Positions 26,913 to 35,836 of a stretch of DNA of 64,000 nt are shown here, piece after piece (the first letter of the stretch is position 1; every line of letters begins with the position of its first letter). The stretch covers positions 1-64,000 of the forward strand of contig CAZFLR010000001.1 in NCBI GenBank assembly GCA_964519385.1, given 5' to 3'. The translations under genes were made by a program, and so were the position numbers. The notes beneath the pieces were generated by a model, which ran no database searches, was not told the origin of the DNA, and saw only the letters and a program-made list of their open reading frames with translations. The stretch is from SVFI01 sp964519385. GTDB taxonomy: Bacteria > Bacillota > Clostridia > Lachnospirales > Lachnospiraceae.

Positions 26913-27386
26913 ATGCACTCCAAAACAAAGATCATTGTACTTCACATGAAAGAGCTGGTCTACACAGGAATCTTCCTTTTTCTCGGGATTTTATTTCTGG
27001 TTCTGATCGTTCTTATGTTTTTCTCCGACAATAAAACAGCCTCCTCCGGCGAAAATGCCTATGCAGCGACTTACACCCCCGGAGTATACACGACCACTCT
27101 CTTGCTTGGTCAAAGCAGTGCCACCTTGGAGATTGTTCTTGACGAAAACAACATCAACTCCATACGGCTCGTGCAGCTTGACGAGGCCGTAACCACAATG
27201 TATCCGCTGATTGAGCCGTCGCTCTCCTCCATCACGGAGCAGATTTACGAGTCCCAGTCCCTCGATAACATCACCTTTTCCGATGACAACCGTTACACCA
27301 GCAGCGTTCTTTTGGAAGCCATCCGGACGACCATAGAAAAAGCCGCCCCTGCAACCGATGTCGCAGAGACGACCATTATCAATTAA
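26913..27386 (+). CDS. Membrane-anchored protein of unknown function
   Basis: A 157-aa protein with one transmembrane helix (about 17-38) and a small extracytoplasmic domain beginning with YTPGVYTTTLLLG. That segment and the alternating strands are reminiscent of FMN-binding (RnfG/NqrC-like) repeats, but I cannot confirm this and no flavin attachment motif is obvious. AAGGAG lies before the ATG. It is divergent from dapF and convergent with nadE, with 11 bases between stops. Confidence 0.65.
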   Translation: MHSKTKIIVLHMKELVYTGIFLFLGILFLVLIVLMFFSDNKTASSGENAYAATYTPGVYTTTLLLGQSSATLEIVLDENNINSIRLVQLDEAVTTMYPLIEPSLSSITEQIYESQSLDNITFSDDNRYTSSVLLEAIRTTIEKAAPATDVAETTIIN

Positions 27387-27397
27387 TACAAACCGCT

Positions 27398-29308
27398 CTA
27401 CATATCCTCCAGAGCTTCGAGCCAGATTCTTGCGGATGCATCCGAAGGCATTCGCAAATCTCCTCGCGGCGAAACACCGACGCTTCCCACCTTCGGACCG
27501 TCCGGAAGACAGGAACGCTTAAACTGTTGCGCGAAAAATCTTCTATAGCAGGTTTTCAGCCACTTCAGTATTACTTCTTCCTTATATACTCCCTCGAAGG
27601 CATTCACTGCCAGACGATATATTTTATCCGGCGCGAAACCGTAGCGCAGCATATAGTACAGGAAGAAATCATGAAGCTCGTAAGGTCCGACCAAATCCTC
27701 TGTCTTCTGTGCAATTTTTCCCTCCATAGGCGGAAGAAGCTCCGGACTGACCGGTGTATCCAGCACGTCATAAAGCACTCGGGAAAGCACCTCATCCCCG
27801 CAAGTATCGGCGCAATAACGGACAACATGACGGACAAGCGTCTTTGGAACATCACCGTTCACCCCGTACATGGACATGTGGTCTCCGTTGTAAGTAGCCC
27901 AGCCGAGTACAAGCTCCGAAAGATCGCCTGTTCCAATCACAATGCCTCCCTGCTGATTGGCGATATCCATCAACACCTGGGTTCTCTCACGCGCCTGCGC
28001 ATTTTCATACGTTACATCATGTGTGTTTTCGTCCTGACCGATATCTTCAAAATGCTGTCTGACCGCCTTTTTAATGTCCACCTCCAGGAGAGTGGCACCC
28101 AGCGTTTTTGAAAGTGTGCACGCATTATCGTAAGTTCGGTCTGTGGTTCCGAAACACGGCATTGTCACTGCCACAATTTTCTTTCTGTCAATCGACAGCA
28201 GGTCAAATGCCTTTGCTACAACGAGAATCGCAAGCGTAGAATCCAGTCCGCCCGAGATACCGACTACCACCTTATTGCTGCCGATATGCTTCAGTCTTTT
28301 TTTAAGTCCGCATGCCTGCATCATGAAAATTTCACTGCATCTGTTCTGTCTCTTCGTCTCATCCTCCGGCACAAACGGAGATTTTGCAATCGTCTTTTCC
28401 AGCTTTGTCTCCTGAAGTATCAGAGCGATTGGAATCGTCATATAGCCATCGTCATCCGTCGGAAGATTTGTCGTATTTCTTCGTCTTTCGGCGTTGATTT
28501 TATGGATATCTATATCCGCCAGCAGTATTCCGTTTTCAAAACGCGAAGACTGCGCCAGAATTTTTCCGTTTTCGGCAATCAGGTTGTGACCTGCAAATAC
28601 CAAATCCTGCGTGGACTCCCCTTCTCCCGCATCTGCAAGCACATATCCGCAAAGCTGCTTCGCACTCGCCGCTTTCACAAGCAGACTTCGATACTCTGCC
28701 TTTCCGACTGCCTCCGTGGAGGCTGCAAGATTTACAATCACCCTCGCTCCGTGCAATGCATGAGAAACCGACGGCGACTGTGCCACCCAGAGGTCTTCAC
28801 AGATTTCCGCCGCAATTTTAAGTCCCGTAATTGCATCCGACTCAAATAAAATATTCGTTCCGAAAGGCACCTCTAAACCGTCAAATTCAATAATTTCCGG
28901 TACATCATTTCCAGCTGTAAACCATCGTCCTTCTCCAAACTCACCATGTGAAGGAATATTACGTTTCGGCACCAGTCCAACCAGTTCCCCGCCGTTAATA
29001 ACCGCAGCCACATTATAAAGATTATTTCCTTTTGCAAACGGAAGTCCGACGAAAATAACTGCATCTATCCCATCGCTGTACTCCACAATATACCGGAGTC
29101 CGGCAAGGGCTGCATTTAACAGCTCCTCCTGCAAAAACAAATCCTGACAGGTATATCCGGTCAGACAAAGCTCCGGAAATACAATAATCTTCGCTCCTTT
29201 TTGCTCAGCCTCATCTATTCCCCGGCAAATCTGTTCCGCATTGTAATACGGATTTCCCACCTGAATTTCCGGCGTGACGGCTGCCACTTTTATGAATCCG
29301 TGCTGCAT
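27398..29308 (-). CDS. nadE: Glutamine-dependent NAD+ synthetase
   Basis: Amidates deamido-NAD to NAD using glutamine. The N-terminal nitrilase-like glutaminase (1-280) has the Glu-Lys-Cys triad seen in FPELCLTG, LVPKRNIP and EICEDLW. The C-terminal synthetase has the PP-loop VGISGGLDST (about 345-354). The length of 636 aa is normal for the fused enzyme. AGGAGG lies 7 bases before the ATG. It is the last gene of an operon running from the GT-C gene at 34320. Confidence 0.96.
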   Translation of the reverse strand: MQHGFIKVAAVTPEIQVGNPYYNAEQICRGIDEAEQKGAKIIVFPELCLTGYTCQDLFLQEELLNAALAGLRYIVEYSDGIDAVIFVGLPFAKGNNLYNVAAVINGGELVGLVPKRNIPSHGEFGEGRWFTAGNDVPEIIEFDGLEVPFGTNILFESDAITGLKIAAEICEDLWVAQSPSVSHALHGARVIVNLAASTEAVGKAEYRSLLVKAASAKQLCGYVLADAGEGESTQDLVFAGHNLIAENGKILAQSSRFENGILLADIDIHKINAERRRNTTNLPTDDDGYMTIPIALILQETKLEKTIAKSPFVPEDETKRQNRCSEIFMMQACGLKKRLKHIGSNKVVVGISGGLDSTLAILVVAKAFDLLSIDRKKIVAVTMPCFGTTDRTYDNACTLSKTLGATLLEVDIKKAVRQHFEDIGQDENTHDVTYENAQARERTQVLMDIANQQGGIVIGTGDLSELVLGWATYNGDHMSMYGVNGDVPKTLVRHVVRYCADTCGDEVLSRVLYDVLDTPVSPELLPPMEGKIAQKTEDLVGPYELHDFFLYYMLRYGFAPDKIYRLAVNAFEGVYKEEVILKWLKTCYRRFFAQQFKRSCLPDGPKVGSVGVSPRGDLRMPSDASARIWLEALEDM

Positions 29309-29319
29309 GGCTCATCCTC

Positions 29320-30201
29320 CTATCTCTTACACTGTGCAAGCAGTTCTTTTAATTCCTCCACTGAAAATTTATAATTGGTATTACAGAAATGACAATTCAC
29401 TTCTATCTCTTTTCCTTCTTCTATCATTTCCCGGATATCCTTCGAGCCGATAGATATAATTGCCTTTTCGATGCGATGCTTGTTACAGTTACATGAAAAT
29501 TTCGCCGGCATCGTATCCACAATTTCTATGTCAAGTCCTTCAAGCAGTCTTCCAAGAATCTCCTCCGGAGTCATTCCTTCATCCAACATGGAGGTCACGC
29601 TGCTGATTCCCGAAAGATTTTCCTCAAGCTTTGCAATCACCTTTTCCTCCGCAAATGGCATAAGCTGAACGATGAAACCTCCCGCCTGCTTTACGGTATT
29701 ATCTTTTTCCATCAGCACGCCAAGTCCGACTCCTGACGGTATCTGCTCGGAGGTCGCAAAATAATACGTCAAATCCTCTGCAATCTCGCCTGTCTGAAGT
29801 ACAGTTTGTCCGCAATACGGCTCCTTTAATCCCAAATCCTTAATTACATTCAATATTCCGAGTCCAAGTGCTCCGCCGACATCCAGCTTGCCCTCTTTGT
29901 TCGGTGGCAGCATCACGTCGGGAACAACTGCATATCCCTTGACGTTCGCATTGGCATCTGCCGTCACGGTGAGTCCCTGAATCGGTCCGCCTGCATTAAT
30001 CTGTAATGTGAGAAGATCGCTCTCTGACTTTAACATACTTCCCATCATCGCGCCTGCACTGAGCAGTCTTCCGAGTGCAGCCGTGACGACCGGCGATGTG
30101 TCATGTGCCTTTCTCGCCGTCTCCACAATTTCCTTTGAATTTATCGCAAAAGCGCGAATCTGCGCGTTTGCAGCCATCGCCCTTACAATATAATCTGACA
30201 T
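29320..30201 (-). CDS. hslO: Redox-regulated chaperone Hsp33
   Basis: Holdase activated by oxidation. The C-terminal redox switch has the four zinc cysteines as CNCN and CHFC in the last 60 residues, and the N-terminal domain shows the HDTSPVVTAALGR block. ATG 30201 is preferred, with GAGGAA 8 bases upstream; a second ATG lies two codons earlier. It sits between a methyltransferase gene and nadE (11-base gap). Length of 293 aa is standard. Confidence 0.95.
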   Translation of the reverse strand: MSDYIVRAMAANAQIRAFAINSKEIVETARKAHDTSPVVTAALGRLLSAGAMMGSMLKSESDLLTLQINAGGPIQGLTVTADANANVKGYAVVPDVMLPPNKEGKLDVGGALGLGILNVIKDLGLKEPYCGQTVLQTGEIAEDLTYYFATSEQIPSGVGLGVLMEKDNTVKQAGGFIVQLMPFAEEKVIAKLEENLSGISSVTSMLDEGMTPEEILGRLLEGLDIEIVDTMPAKFSCNCNKHRIEKAIISIGSKDIREMIEEGKEIEVNCHFCNTNYKFSVEELKELLAQCKR

Positions 30202-30222
30202 AACCATTTCCTCTTTCTGTTT

Positions 30223-31002
30223 TTATTTCCCGTTTTCCCGTGCAACCACACAAATCCGCTGCGCCGTGTCACCCGGCTGCTCCTGCGTATCCATATCGAT
30301 AGCACTGACAAACTCAAGTCCCGCTTTTTCAAGCATTTCCTTCATCCCTGCTAGCGTATACCCCCGTTGGAAATGCGTCTCAGTGTATTTTTCGTATCTG
30401 TCATCCTCCTGACGCACAAAAATCGTCAGGTCATATTCGTTTATCTGCTCTTCTTCATCATAAAAATTTTCCCATATGAAGCTGCAATCCTCACGGTTCT
30501 CCGCAATGACCGCATCGCCGATAACCTGTTCATATTTGTAGGTGGTATTAAAATCAAAGATAAATACCCCCTTCGGATCCAGATAATTATTGACAAGCCG
30601 GAAAACCTCGATAAGCTCCTCCCCCGTCAGTATATAATTGACCGAGTCACACACACTGACACAGGCCCGCACCGTCCCGTACAACTCAAACTCCTGCATG
30701 TCCTGAAGCAGGTACAAAATCTTCGACGCATCCTGAATGTCTTCACTCCCGTGAAGCTTCTCACGCGCAATCAGCAGCATTTCCTCGGAATTATCAATTC
30801 CTATCATGTCATATCCTGCCTCCGAAAGACGCATCGTCATATTTCCGGTTCCGCAGCCCAGCTCGCACACCAGACCGCTGTCTACAGCATTTTTCTTTAG
30901 TTGGCTGATATAAAACCGTGCCCATTCATCATACGGAACATTGTCCATCAGTTCATCATATACCCGGGCAAAATTTACATAGCTTTCATACTCTTGTGTC
31001 AT
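30223..31002 (-). CDS. Class I SAM-dependent methyltransferase
   Basis: A 259-aa protein with motif I VCELGCGTGNMT (about 45-56), acidic motif II (GYDMIGIDNS) and post-motif FDFNTTYKYE, i.e. a Methyltransf_25/11-type Rossmann domain. The substrate cannot be read from the sequence. It lies 17 bases after the COG2426 exporter gene and 21 before hslO, within an operon of unrelated housekeeping genes. Confidence 0.88.
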   Translation of the reverse strand: MTQEYESYVNFARVYDELMDNVPYDEWARFYISQLKKNAVDSGLVCELGCGTGNMTMRLSEAGYDMIGIDNSEEMLLIAREKLHGSEDIQDASKILYLLQDMQEFELYGTVRACVSVCDSVNYILTGEELIEVFRLVNNYLDPKGVFIFDFNTTYKYEQVIGDAVIAENREDCSFIWENFYDEEEQINEYDLTIFVRQEDDRYEKYTETHFQRGYTLAGMKEMLEKAGLEFVSAIDMDTQEQPGDTAQRICVVARENGK

Positions 31003-31019
31003 AACATCACCGACTCATC

Positions 31020-31496
31020 CTAGAAAATTGCGCCAATTGCACCAAATACACCTGCGGATGCCACTCCCATGATAACTCCTGCCAGAAGCACTCCGAGCAT
31101 AACTGCCAGAATACTTGACTTAAAATCCATATCAAGAATGCTCGCAGCCAGTGTACCTGTCCATGCTCCCGTACCCGGAAGAGGAATACCCACAAAAATC
31201 ATCAAAGCCCAAAACAAGCCTCTCCCGGCTGTTTCCTGCAGCTTCTCACCGCCCTTCTTTCCCTTTTCAAGACAGAAAGAAAAAAACTTACCGATGACCG
31301 GCTTATCTGCTCCCCACTCAAGCACCTTTCGCGCAAACAGATAAATAATCGGTACCGGAATCATATTCCCGAGAACCGCCACGATATAAGACTGTAAAAG
31401 CGGAAGTCCAAGCCCCTGTGAAATCGGAATTGCACCTCTAAGCTCAATAAGCGGAACCATTGACACAAAAAAGACCCATAAATATTTCTGTAACAT
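31020..31496 (-). CDS. Small multidrug-export-like membrane protein (COG2426)
   Basis: A 158-aa protein with about four transmembrane helices. The N-terminal VPLIELRGAIPISQ and central GIPLPGTGAWTG segments are characteristic of this family. The name comes from weak evidence; transport activity is not established. It starts three bases after the hisC stop, with GGAG located inside the hisC end. Confidence 0.85.
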   Translation of the reverse strand: MLQKYLWVFFVSMVPLIELRGAIPISQGLGLPLLQSYIVAVLGNMIPVPIIYLFARKVLEWGADKPVIGKFFSFCLEKGKKGGEKLQETAGRGLFWALMIFVGIPLPGTGAWTGTLAASILDMDFKSSILAVMLGVLLAGVIMGVASAGVFGAIGAIF

Positions 31497-31499
31497 ACA

Positions 31500-32564
31500 T
31501 TAAACTCCTTTTTCTTTTAAATATTCTTTCACGCAGGCAAGAAAAACATCCATTTCCTCATCCGTTCCGATTGTAATTCTATTATATTCCTCTATCAACG
31601 GATTATTAAAATGACGGACAAAAATATTCTTCTCCCGCAGCATCTCATATAGCTGTGTGCCGGAAACCGCCGGATGCTTAGCAAATATAAAATTGCTCAT
31701 GGAATCCGGAAATTCAAATCCGAGCGCAGTAAGTTCTTTTTTTACACGTTCACGCGTCGCCATAATTTTGGCTGTTATCTCTTTAAAATAAACATCATCC
31801 TTTACCGACTCTGCGCCGAGCACGAGGGACGGATGGTTCATAGTATAGGAGTTGGTTGAAAATTTAACATCGTTTAAATACTTGATAAGCCTAGGATTTC
31901 CCATGGCAAAGCCGATACGCATACCCGCCATCGCCCTGGATTTGGAAAACGTCTGAACCACAAGCAGATTCTCGTATTTCGGAATCAGTGCAAGCGCGCT
32001 TTTACCGCCAAAATCAATATATGCCTCGTCCACAATCACAACTACATCCGGATTCGCCTTTACGATTTCCTCCACGGTCTCAAGGGTTTCCAAAAGTCCT
32101 GTCGGCGCATTCGGATTCGGGAAAATAATTCCGCCGTTTTCTGCCTGATAATCCGACGGATTCATATGAAAATCCTCTTTTAACGGAACCGCTTTATACG
32201 GAATCCTGTATAAATCCGCCCAGACATCATAGAAGGAATATGTAATCTGCGGAAAAAGAATCGGCTTTTGTGAATTAAAAAATGTCTGAAAGGCAATTGC
32301 CAGCACATCATCCGAGCCGACCCCGACAAACACCTGTTCATCCGAAAGCCCGTAATATTCAGCAATCACATGGACCAGACTTCCCGCCTCCGGATCCGGA
32401 TATAATCTGAAATCCTCAAGGTGTAATTTTTCCATGGCCTTGCGTACCCCGTCTGCCGGCGGATAAGGACACTCATTCGTATTTAATTTTATCATATTCG
32501 TTTTGTTCGGCTGTTCTCCCGGTACATACGGGACAACACGTCTGACATTGCTTTCCCAGCTCAT
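31500..32564 (-). CDS. hisC: Histidinol-phosphate aminotransferase
   Basis: PLP-dependent fold-type I aminotransferase acting in histidine synthesis. The N-terminal LNTNECPYPP segment, the PNAPTGLL loop, and the PLP lysine in TFSKSRAMAGMRIG are all present. ATG 32564 has AGAGG 7 bases upstream (354 aa). No other his genes are nearby, so it could act on a related substrate such as phenylalanine/tyrosine precursors; the family is known to be broad. Confidence 0.9.
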   Translation of the reverse strand: MSWESNVRRVVPYVPGEQPNKTNMIKLNTNECPYPPADGVRKAMEKLHLEDFRLYPDPEAGSLVHVIAEYYGLSDEQVFVGVGSDDVLAIAFQTFFNSQKPILFPQITYSFYDVWADLYRIPYKAVPLKEDFHMNPSDYQAENGGIIFPNPNAPTGLLETLETVEEIVKANPDVVVIVDEAYIDFGGKSALALIPKYENLLVVQTFSKSRAMAGMRIGFAMGNPRLIKYLNDVKFSTNSYTMNHPSLVLGAESVKDDVYFKEITAKIMATRERVKKELTALGFEFPDSMSNFIFAKHPAVSGTQLYEMLREKNIFVRHFNNPLIEEYNRITIGTDEEMDVFLACVKEYLKEKGV

Positions 32565-32586
32565 GATTTTTCCTCTCATTCTTCTG

Positions 32587-34320
32587 TCATTTCTTTTTTA
32601 TCATACAAAGAGATTCCGTCTCTTCCATCCTCTCCACATCATACATCTGCGCAACCCAAATGCCAAGCGGATTTTCGGCAAAGAACTTTTCTCTGTCATC
32701 AACGGTATTTTTCGCCAGCGCAATCACATCCGGTGCATGCTCCGGATATTTTTCAAAATAGGTTACCCATTGCTCATTAAACGCCGGCGTACTGATTGTG
32801 GAAGGTGTCACAAACCGGCACTGCGCATATAGGTTAGAAATTCCTTCCGTTCCAAGATACAAAAACCTGTCCGCATCTTCCGTTGCCCTCTGAATCGTCT
32901 CATAATCTGCCGTAATGCGTGAGTAGTCCTCCTCGCTTACAAAAATTCCAGCCACGGCTCCGGTTTCCACCTGCCTGCGAGGCTCCAGAAGATTGGACGG
33001 GCCATACTCCGTGATACGGACATAATACCCCTTGCAGAAAACCAGACTCAGTACAAAAAAGCTCAGCACCAGATAAAGTGTCCGGTTCCACTTCTCTCCC
33101 AGCTCCTGCGTCACATACTTTAAAATCAATACTCCGGCAACCAGACCTGCACTCAGATAAGAACTGCTCGCATCCGGTCCGACATTGGAAAAAATAAGAA
33201 TCGCGGCAAAAGCAACCAGCATCTGAAACATCGGTCCCCAGAACCAGAAGGTGATTTTTTCATTTCCTTCCCTGCGAAGCAGCACAAGACACCACACAAG
33301 CATGACAAGGAAAAACAGCAGATACCTCACCTGAAAATGGAAAGGCCCCATCTGTACGCCAATGACATTTGCCAAAAGTACCAGCAGCGATGTCACCGTG
33401 ACAAAGCAAAACAAAAACATCGTCACTGCTTTCTTTTTCCGGTGCTTTTGATTTTTTCCAAAAAACGCATAAAATAAAGCAGTTATGAGAATGCCCGGCA
33501 GAGACAGAATGATGAGCTGCCGAAGAACATTCAGCCACTGTCTGCCATATGCCATGAGCTTCGTCTCCATTGTAAACTGATGTGTTCCATCCATGAACAC
33601 CATCGGAATGCTTTCTAAAAATTCAGAAAAGCTCATTCCTGACAGCACGTATATAAGAAACGCAAGTGCCATCACCGCACAGCCGCCGGTCAGCAGCAGA
33701 CATCCTGTCACCGTTTCTTTCACCGTTTCTTCTTTGTGAAGCATGACGAGACTCAGCAGCAGTGCCGGATAGGCCAGCACCATTCCCGGATAAGCAAGCA
33801 CCGTCATGGCAAGCACAATTCCGATAACAAAGTCATACGATTTCTTTCCGGTCTCAGCCTCTTTTTCAAGCAAAAGCAGAAGAATCGTAATCCCCCACAC
33901 CTGCTGAAGTGAAAAATCCAGACTAATCAGCCATTTAGGCAGAAGATTAAAATACAAAAGAGCAGTCATCGTCGCCCACATCAGCTCATTTTTTCTTCTT
34001 AAATTTACAAAAAGGATTCCCGAAACACCTGCGTGAATCAGTGTTGCAACGATTCTCAGGAAAAGCACCGAGCCATCCGCCGAACCCGTTATTTTCTGAA
34101 AAGCTGCCAGAAACAAAGCCGGCAGAAACGCTGAGGTCTGATGCACCTCCCACATGTCCAGAAACAGCCGGTCTCCCTGCAGCAGACGATACGGCATTGA
34201 GACTGCATATCCCTCGTCAATATCAAATCCAACAAAAATCTTGATAACTGCTGCTGCCAAAGAAAGCACAAGCATCGTCACCCATATGAAGTTATAAGCT
34301 TTGTTCCGTCCTGATGACAT
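32587..34320 (-). CDS. GT-C-type polytopic membrane glycosyltransferase (ArnT/PMT-like)
   Basis: A 577-aa membrane protein with about 11-12 transmembrane helices. The first extracytoplasmic loop contains GFDIDEGY (D33, D35, E36) followed by RLLQGDRLFLDMWEVHQTS, the acidic catalytic layout of GT-C enzymes that use polyprenyl-phosphate sugars. A C-terminal extracytoplasmic segment follows the last helix. ATG 34320 is chosen with GGGAG 6 bases upstream. It opens the operon that includes hisC, hslO and nadE. The acceptor could be a lipid, a surface protein or a glycan. Confidence 0.75.
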   Translation of the reverse strand: MSSGRNKAYNFIWVTMLVLSLAAAVIKIFVGFDIDEGYAVSMPYRLLQGDRLFLDMWEVHQTSAFLPALFLAAFQKITGSADGSVLFLRIVATLIHAGVSGILFVNLRRKNELMWATMTALLYFNLLPKWLISLDFSLQQVWGITILLLLLEKEAETGKKSYDFVIGIVLAMTVLAYPGMVLAYPALLLSLVMLHKEETVKETVTGCLLLTGGCAVMALAFLIYVLSGMSFSEFLESIPMVFMDGTHQFTMETKLMAYGRQWLNVLRQLIILSLPGILITALFYAFFGKNQKHRKKKAVTMFLFCFVTVTSLLVLLANVIGVQMGPFHFQVRYLLFFLVMLVWCLVLLRREGNEKITFWFWGPMFQMLVAFAAILIFSNVGPDASSSYLSAGLVAGVLILKYVTQELGEKWNRTLYLVLSFFVLSLVFCKGYYVRITEYGPSNLLEPRRQVETGAVAGIFVSEEDYSRITADYETIQRATEDADRFLYLGTEGISNLYAQCRFVTPSTISTPAFNEQWVTYFEKYPEHAPDVIALAKNTVDDREKFFAENPLGIWVAQMYDVERMEETESLCMIKKK

Positions 34321-34360
34321 CACGCACTCCCTCTCTGTTTCAAAACATAAACTACCTTGC

Positions 34361-34389
34361 ATTATAGCATACGCAATTAAAGTTTTCCA
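34361..34389 (-). promoter_or_regulatory. Promoter of the GT-C/hisC/nadE operon
   Basis: Perfect TATAAT (34361-34366) with an upstream TGC (extended -10), 17-base spacer, TGGAAA (34384-34389), on the minus strand, overlapping the end of the secreted-protein gene. Confidence 0.72.
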
Positions 34390-34964
34390 TAACGAATGAG
34401 CAATCGGCAGATAATCCTTGCAACACCCGCCGCCATACAGATTCCGCCCGCAATCAGCAAACAAACAGTGGTCTTCCTCTTTTCATTCCCTTCCGGAACA
34501 GCCGGCTCCTCCGTCTCCTCATATACCTCCTCTTCATATTCGTATTCTTCACTCATCTTTTTTTTGATTGTTTTTTCTGTCGGCCTGTTTAACTTTGCCC
34601 TTTTTTCTTCCGGTACCTTAAATACCCGTGGAACCTCATTTTTACTGACCGAATTTCCCGAAAGTCCCTGCTTTTCTTCTTCCTCCTTCGACACTTCCTG
34701 CTTTTCTTCCGGCTTTTCCCGCAAAGAAGCCTCCTTATCCGTACCGGACTCCGGCTTTTCCTGCACGGAAACATCCTCCCCCGGCAGAGCCTGTGGCTGT
34801 GGCTGCTCCGGCTCTGCGGTCTCATTTTCCTCTCCGCCGATGACTGCCTCCTCCTCTGAAACAAACGTCTCCTCCGCTATAACCCTGCAGCAAAACAAAG
34901 CCTGCAGAGACATGGCGAACGCCAGCAAACATACGCATACCTTCCCTATTCTGTTTTTTCTCAT
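34377..34964 (-). CDS. Secreted, acidic, C-terminally membrane-anchored protein
   Basis: A 195-aa protein with a signal peptide (residues 1-30, basic then hydrophobic), a long low-complexity Glu/Pro/Lys/Ser stretch (35-155), a short YEYEEEVYEETEE segment, and a C-terminal transmembrane helix (about 165-185) followed by a basic RLLIRYGKL tail. No LPxTG is seen. It looks like a surface stalk or spacer without an enzymatic domain. AAAGGAG lies 4 bases before ATG 34964. A promoter at 35061-35089 and a structured leader precede it. Confidence 0.7.
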   Translation of the reverse strand: MRKNRIGKVCVCLLAFAMSLQALFCCRVIAEETFVSEEEAVIGGEENETAEPEQPQPQALPGEDVSVQEKPESGTDKEASLREKPEEKQEVSKEEEEKQGLSGNSVSKNEVPRVFKVPEEKRAKLNRPTEKTIKKKMSEEYEYEEEVYEETEEPAVPEGNEKRKTTVCLLIAGGICMAAGVARIICRLLIRYGKL

Positions 34965-35005
34965 AAAACTCCTTTCTGCACTTCGCTTAAACATGTGAAA
35001 ATTGC

Positions 35006-35036
35006 GGTCGAACGACCACGACCCGGCAAATGCCGG
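35006..35036 (-). other. Two hairpins in the 5' leader of the secreted acidic protein
   Basis: Minus-strand CCGGC-ATTT-GCCGG (35023-35036) is followed by GGTC-GTTC-GACC (35006-35017). Both lie between the promoter and the ribosome site. They are compact GC-rich stems in an AT-rich gap. I cannot match them to a known riboswitch class. Confidence 0.5.
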
Positions 35037-35060
35037 AAGAATCATAATTTGATGAATTGA

Positions 35061-35089
35061 ATTCTAGCACACTTCTCTTTATTTGTCAC
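35061..35089 (-). promoter_or_regulatory. Promoter of the secreted acidic protein gene
   Basis: GTGACA (35084-35089), 17-base spacer, TAGAAT (35061-35066) on the minus strand; it overlaps the end of thiN. Confidence 0.65.
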
Positions 35090-35721
35090 GCTTTTTCATG
35101 TACAATCAACAGCCTTCCCTCGCCGACCGAAATTGTCACCTCTTTCCCGATAAAGGAATTGCTCACGCCAAGCGGAAATGCATCTGTTAAAACTGCGTCA
35201 TCAAGCTCATACTCAGCTCCGCGGATAGATACCTTTTCTGCCCTCTCGCCATAGGAAAAAACCGACAAAATTCCTTTCGTGTCACGGGAAAAAGCCAGTC
35301 TCCCCGGTACCTCTTTCACACCGCCCGGTGCACACGCTCCGATAAAATAGATATCCCTCTCCTCACTCTTCAGCATCCCCTTTGCTCCCCTTCCGTGAAG
35401 ATAAGCCAGTGTCTGCACATTCGCCACTGTATGGTCAAATCGTCCGCCGATTCCGCCAAGCAGCACGAACTCATGATATCCCTTTTCCAGACCGAGTCTG
35501 ACCGCAAGCATCATATCCGTGTCATCCTTTTCCTTCGGAAATACCTGCACATTCTCTGCATCCGGCACAAAGCCGAGCGAATCAAAATCGCCGATGACTG
35601 CGTCCGGTCTGCATCCGCACGACTGCGCATATCCGCCGTCCGCCGCGATTACAAAGTCCTCCGCTTTTTTATCAATCTGATATTCTGTTTTCATCGATGC
35701 AATCACATAACATATTCCCAT
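35086..35721 (-). CDS. thiN: Thiamine pyrophosphokinase
   Basis: Transfers pyrophosphate from ATP to thiamine to make ThDP. The catalytic N-terminal domain has VIAADGGYAQ, DAVIGDFDSLG (about 45-55) and KDDTDMMLAV, and the central LGGIGGRFDHTVAN motif is diagnostic. ATG 35721 is preferred, with AGGAG 6 bases upstream; 211 aa is normal. An extended -10 (TGATATAAT ending at 35755-35760) lies upstream. No TPP riboswitch is visible. Confidence 0.93.
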   Translation of the reverse strand: MGICYVIASMKTEYQIDKKAEDFVIAADGGYAQSCGCRPDAVIGDFDSLGFVPDAENVQVFPKEKDDTDMMLAVRLGLEKGYHEFVLLGGIGGRFDHTVANVQTLAYLHGRGAKGMLKSEERDIYFIGACAPGGVKEVPGRLAFSRDTKGILSVFSYGERAEKVSIRGAEYELDDAVLTDAFPLGVSNSFIGKEVTISVGEGRLLIVHEKA

Positions 35722-35836
35722 AGACTTCTCCTGACAGCTCTTCCTCATTCCAGCATTATATCAGAAATCTCTCCCTCTGACAGCATAATTTTCATTTATC
35801 CCTCATACATTTAACAAACAAATTGCGAGGCTTCCC

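Noticed and set aside
34999..35036. ZTP (pfl) riboswitch suggested by GGGTCGTG in the leader
   Set aside because: The second conserved half (CCGCCTGGGC-type) is missing, and the gene is not in purine or folate metabolism.
35722..35836. TPP riboswitch for thiN
   Set aside because: No THI-box segment is present in the short leader.
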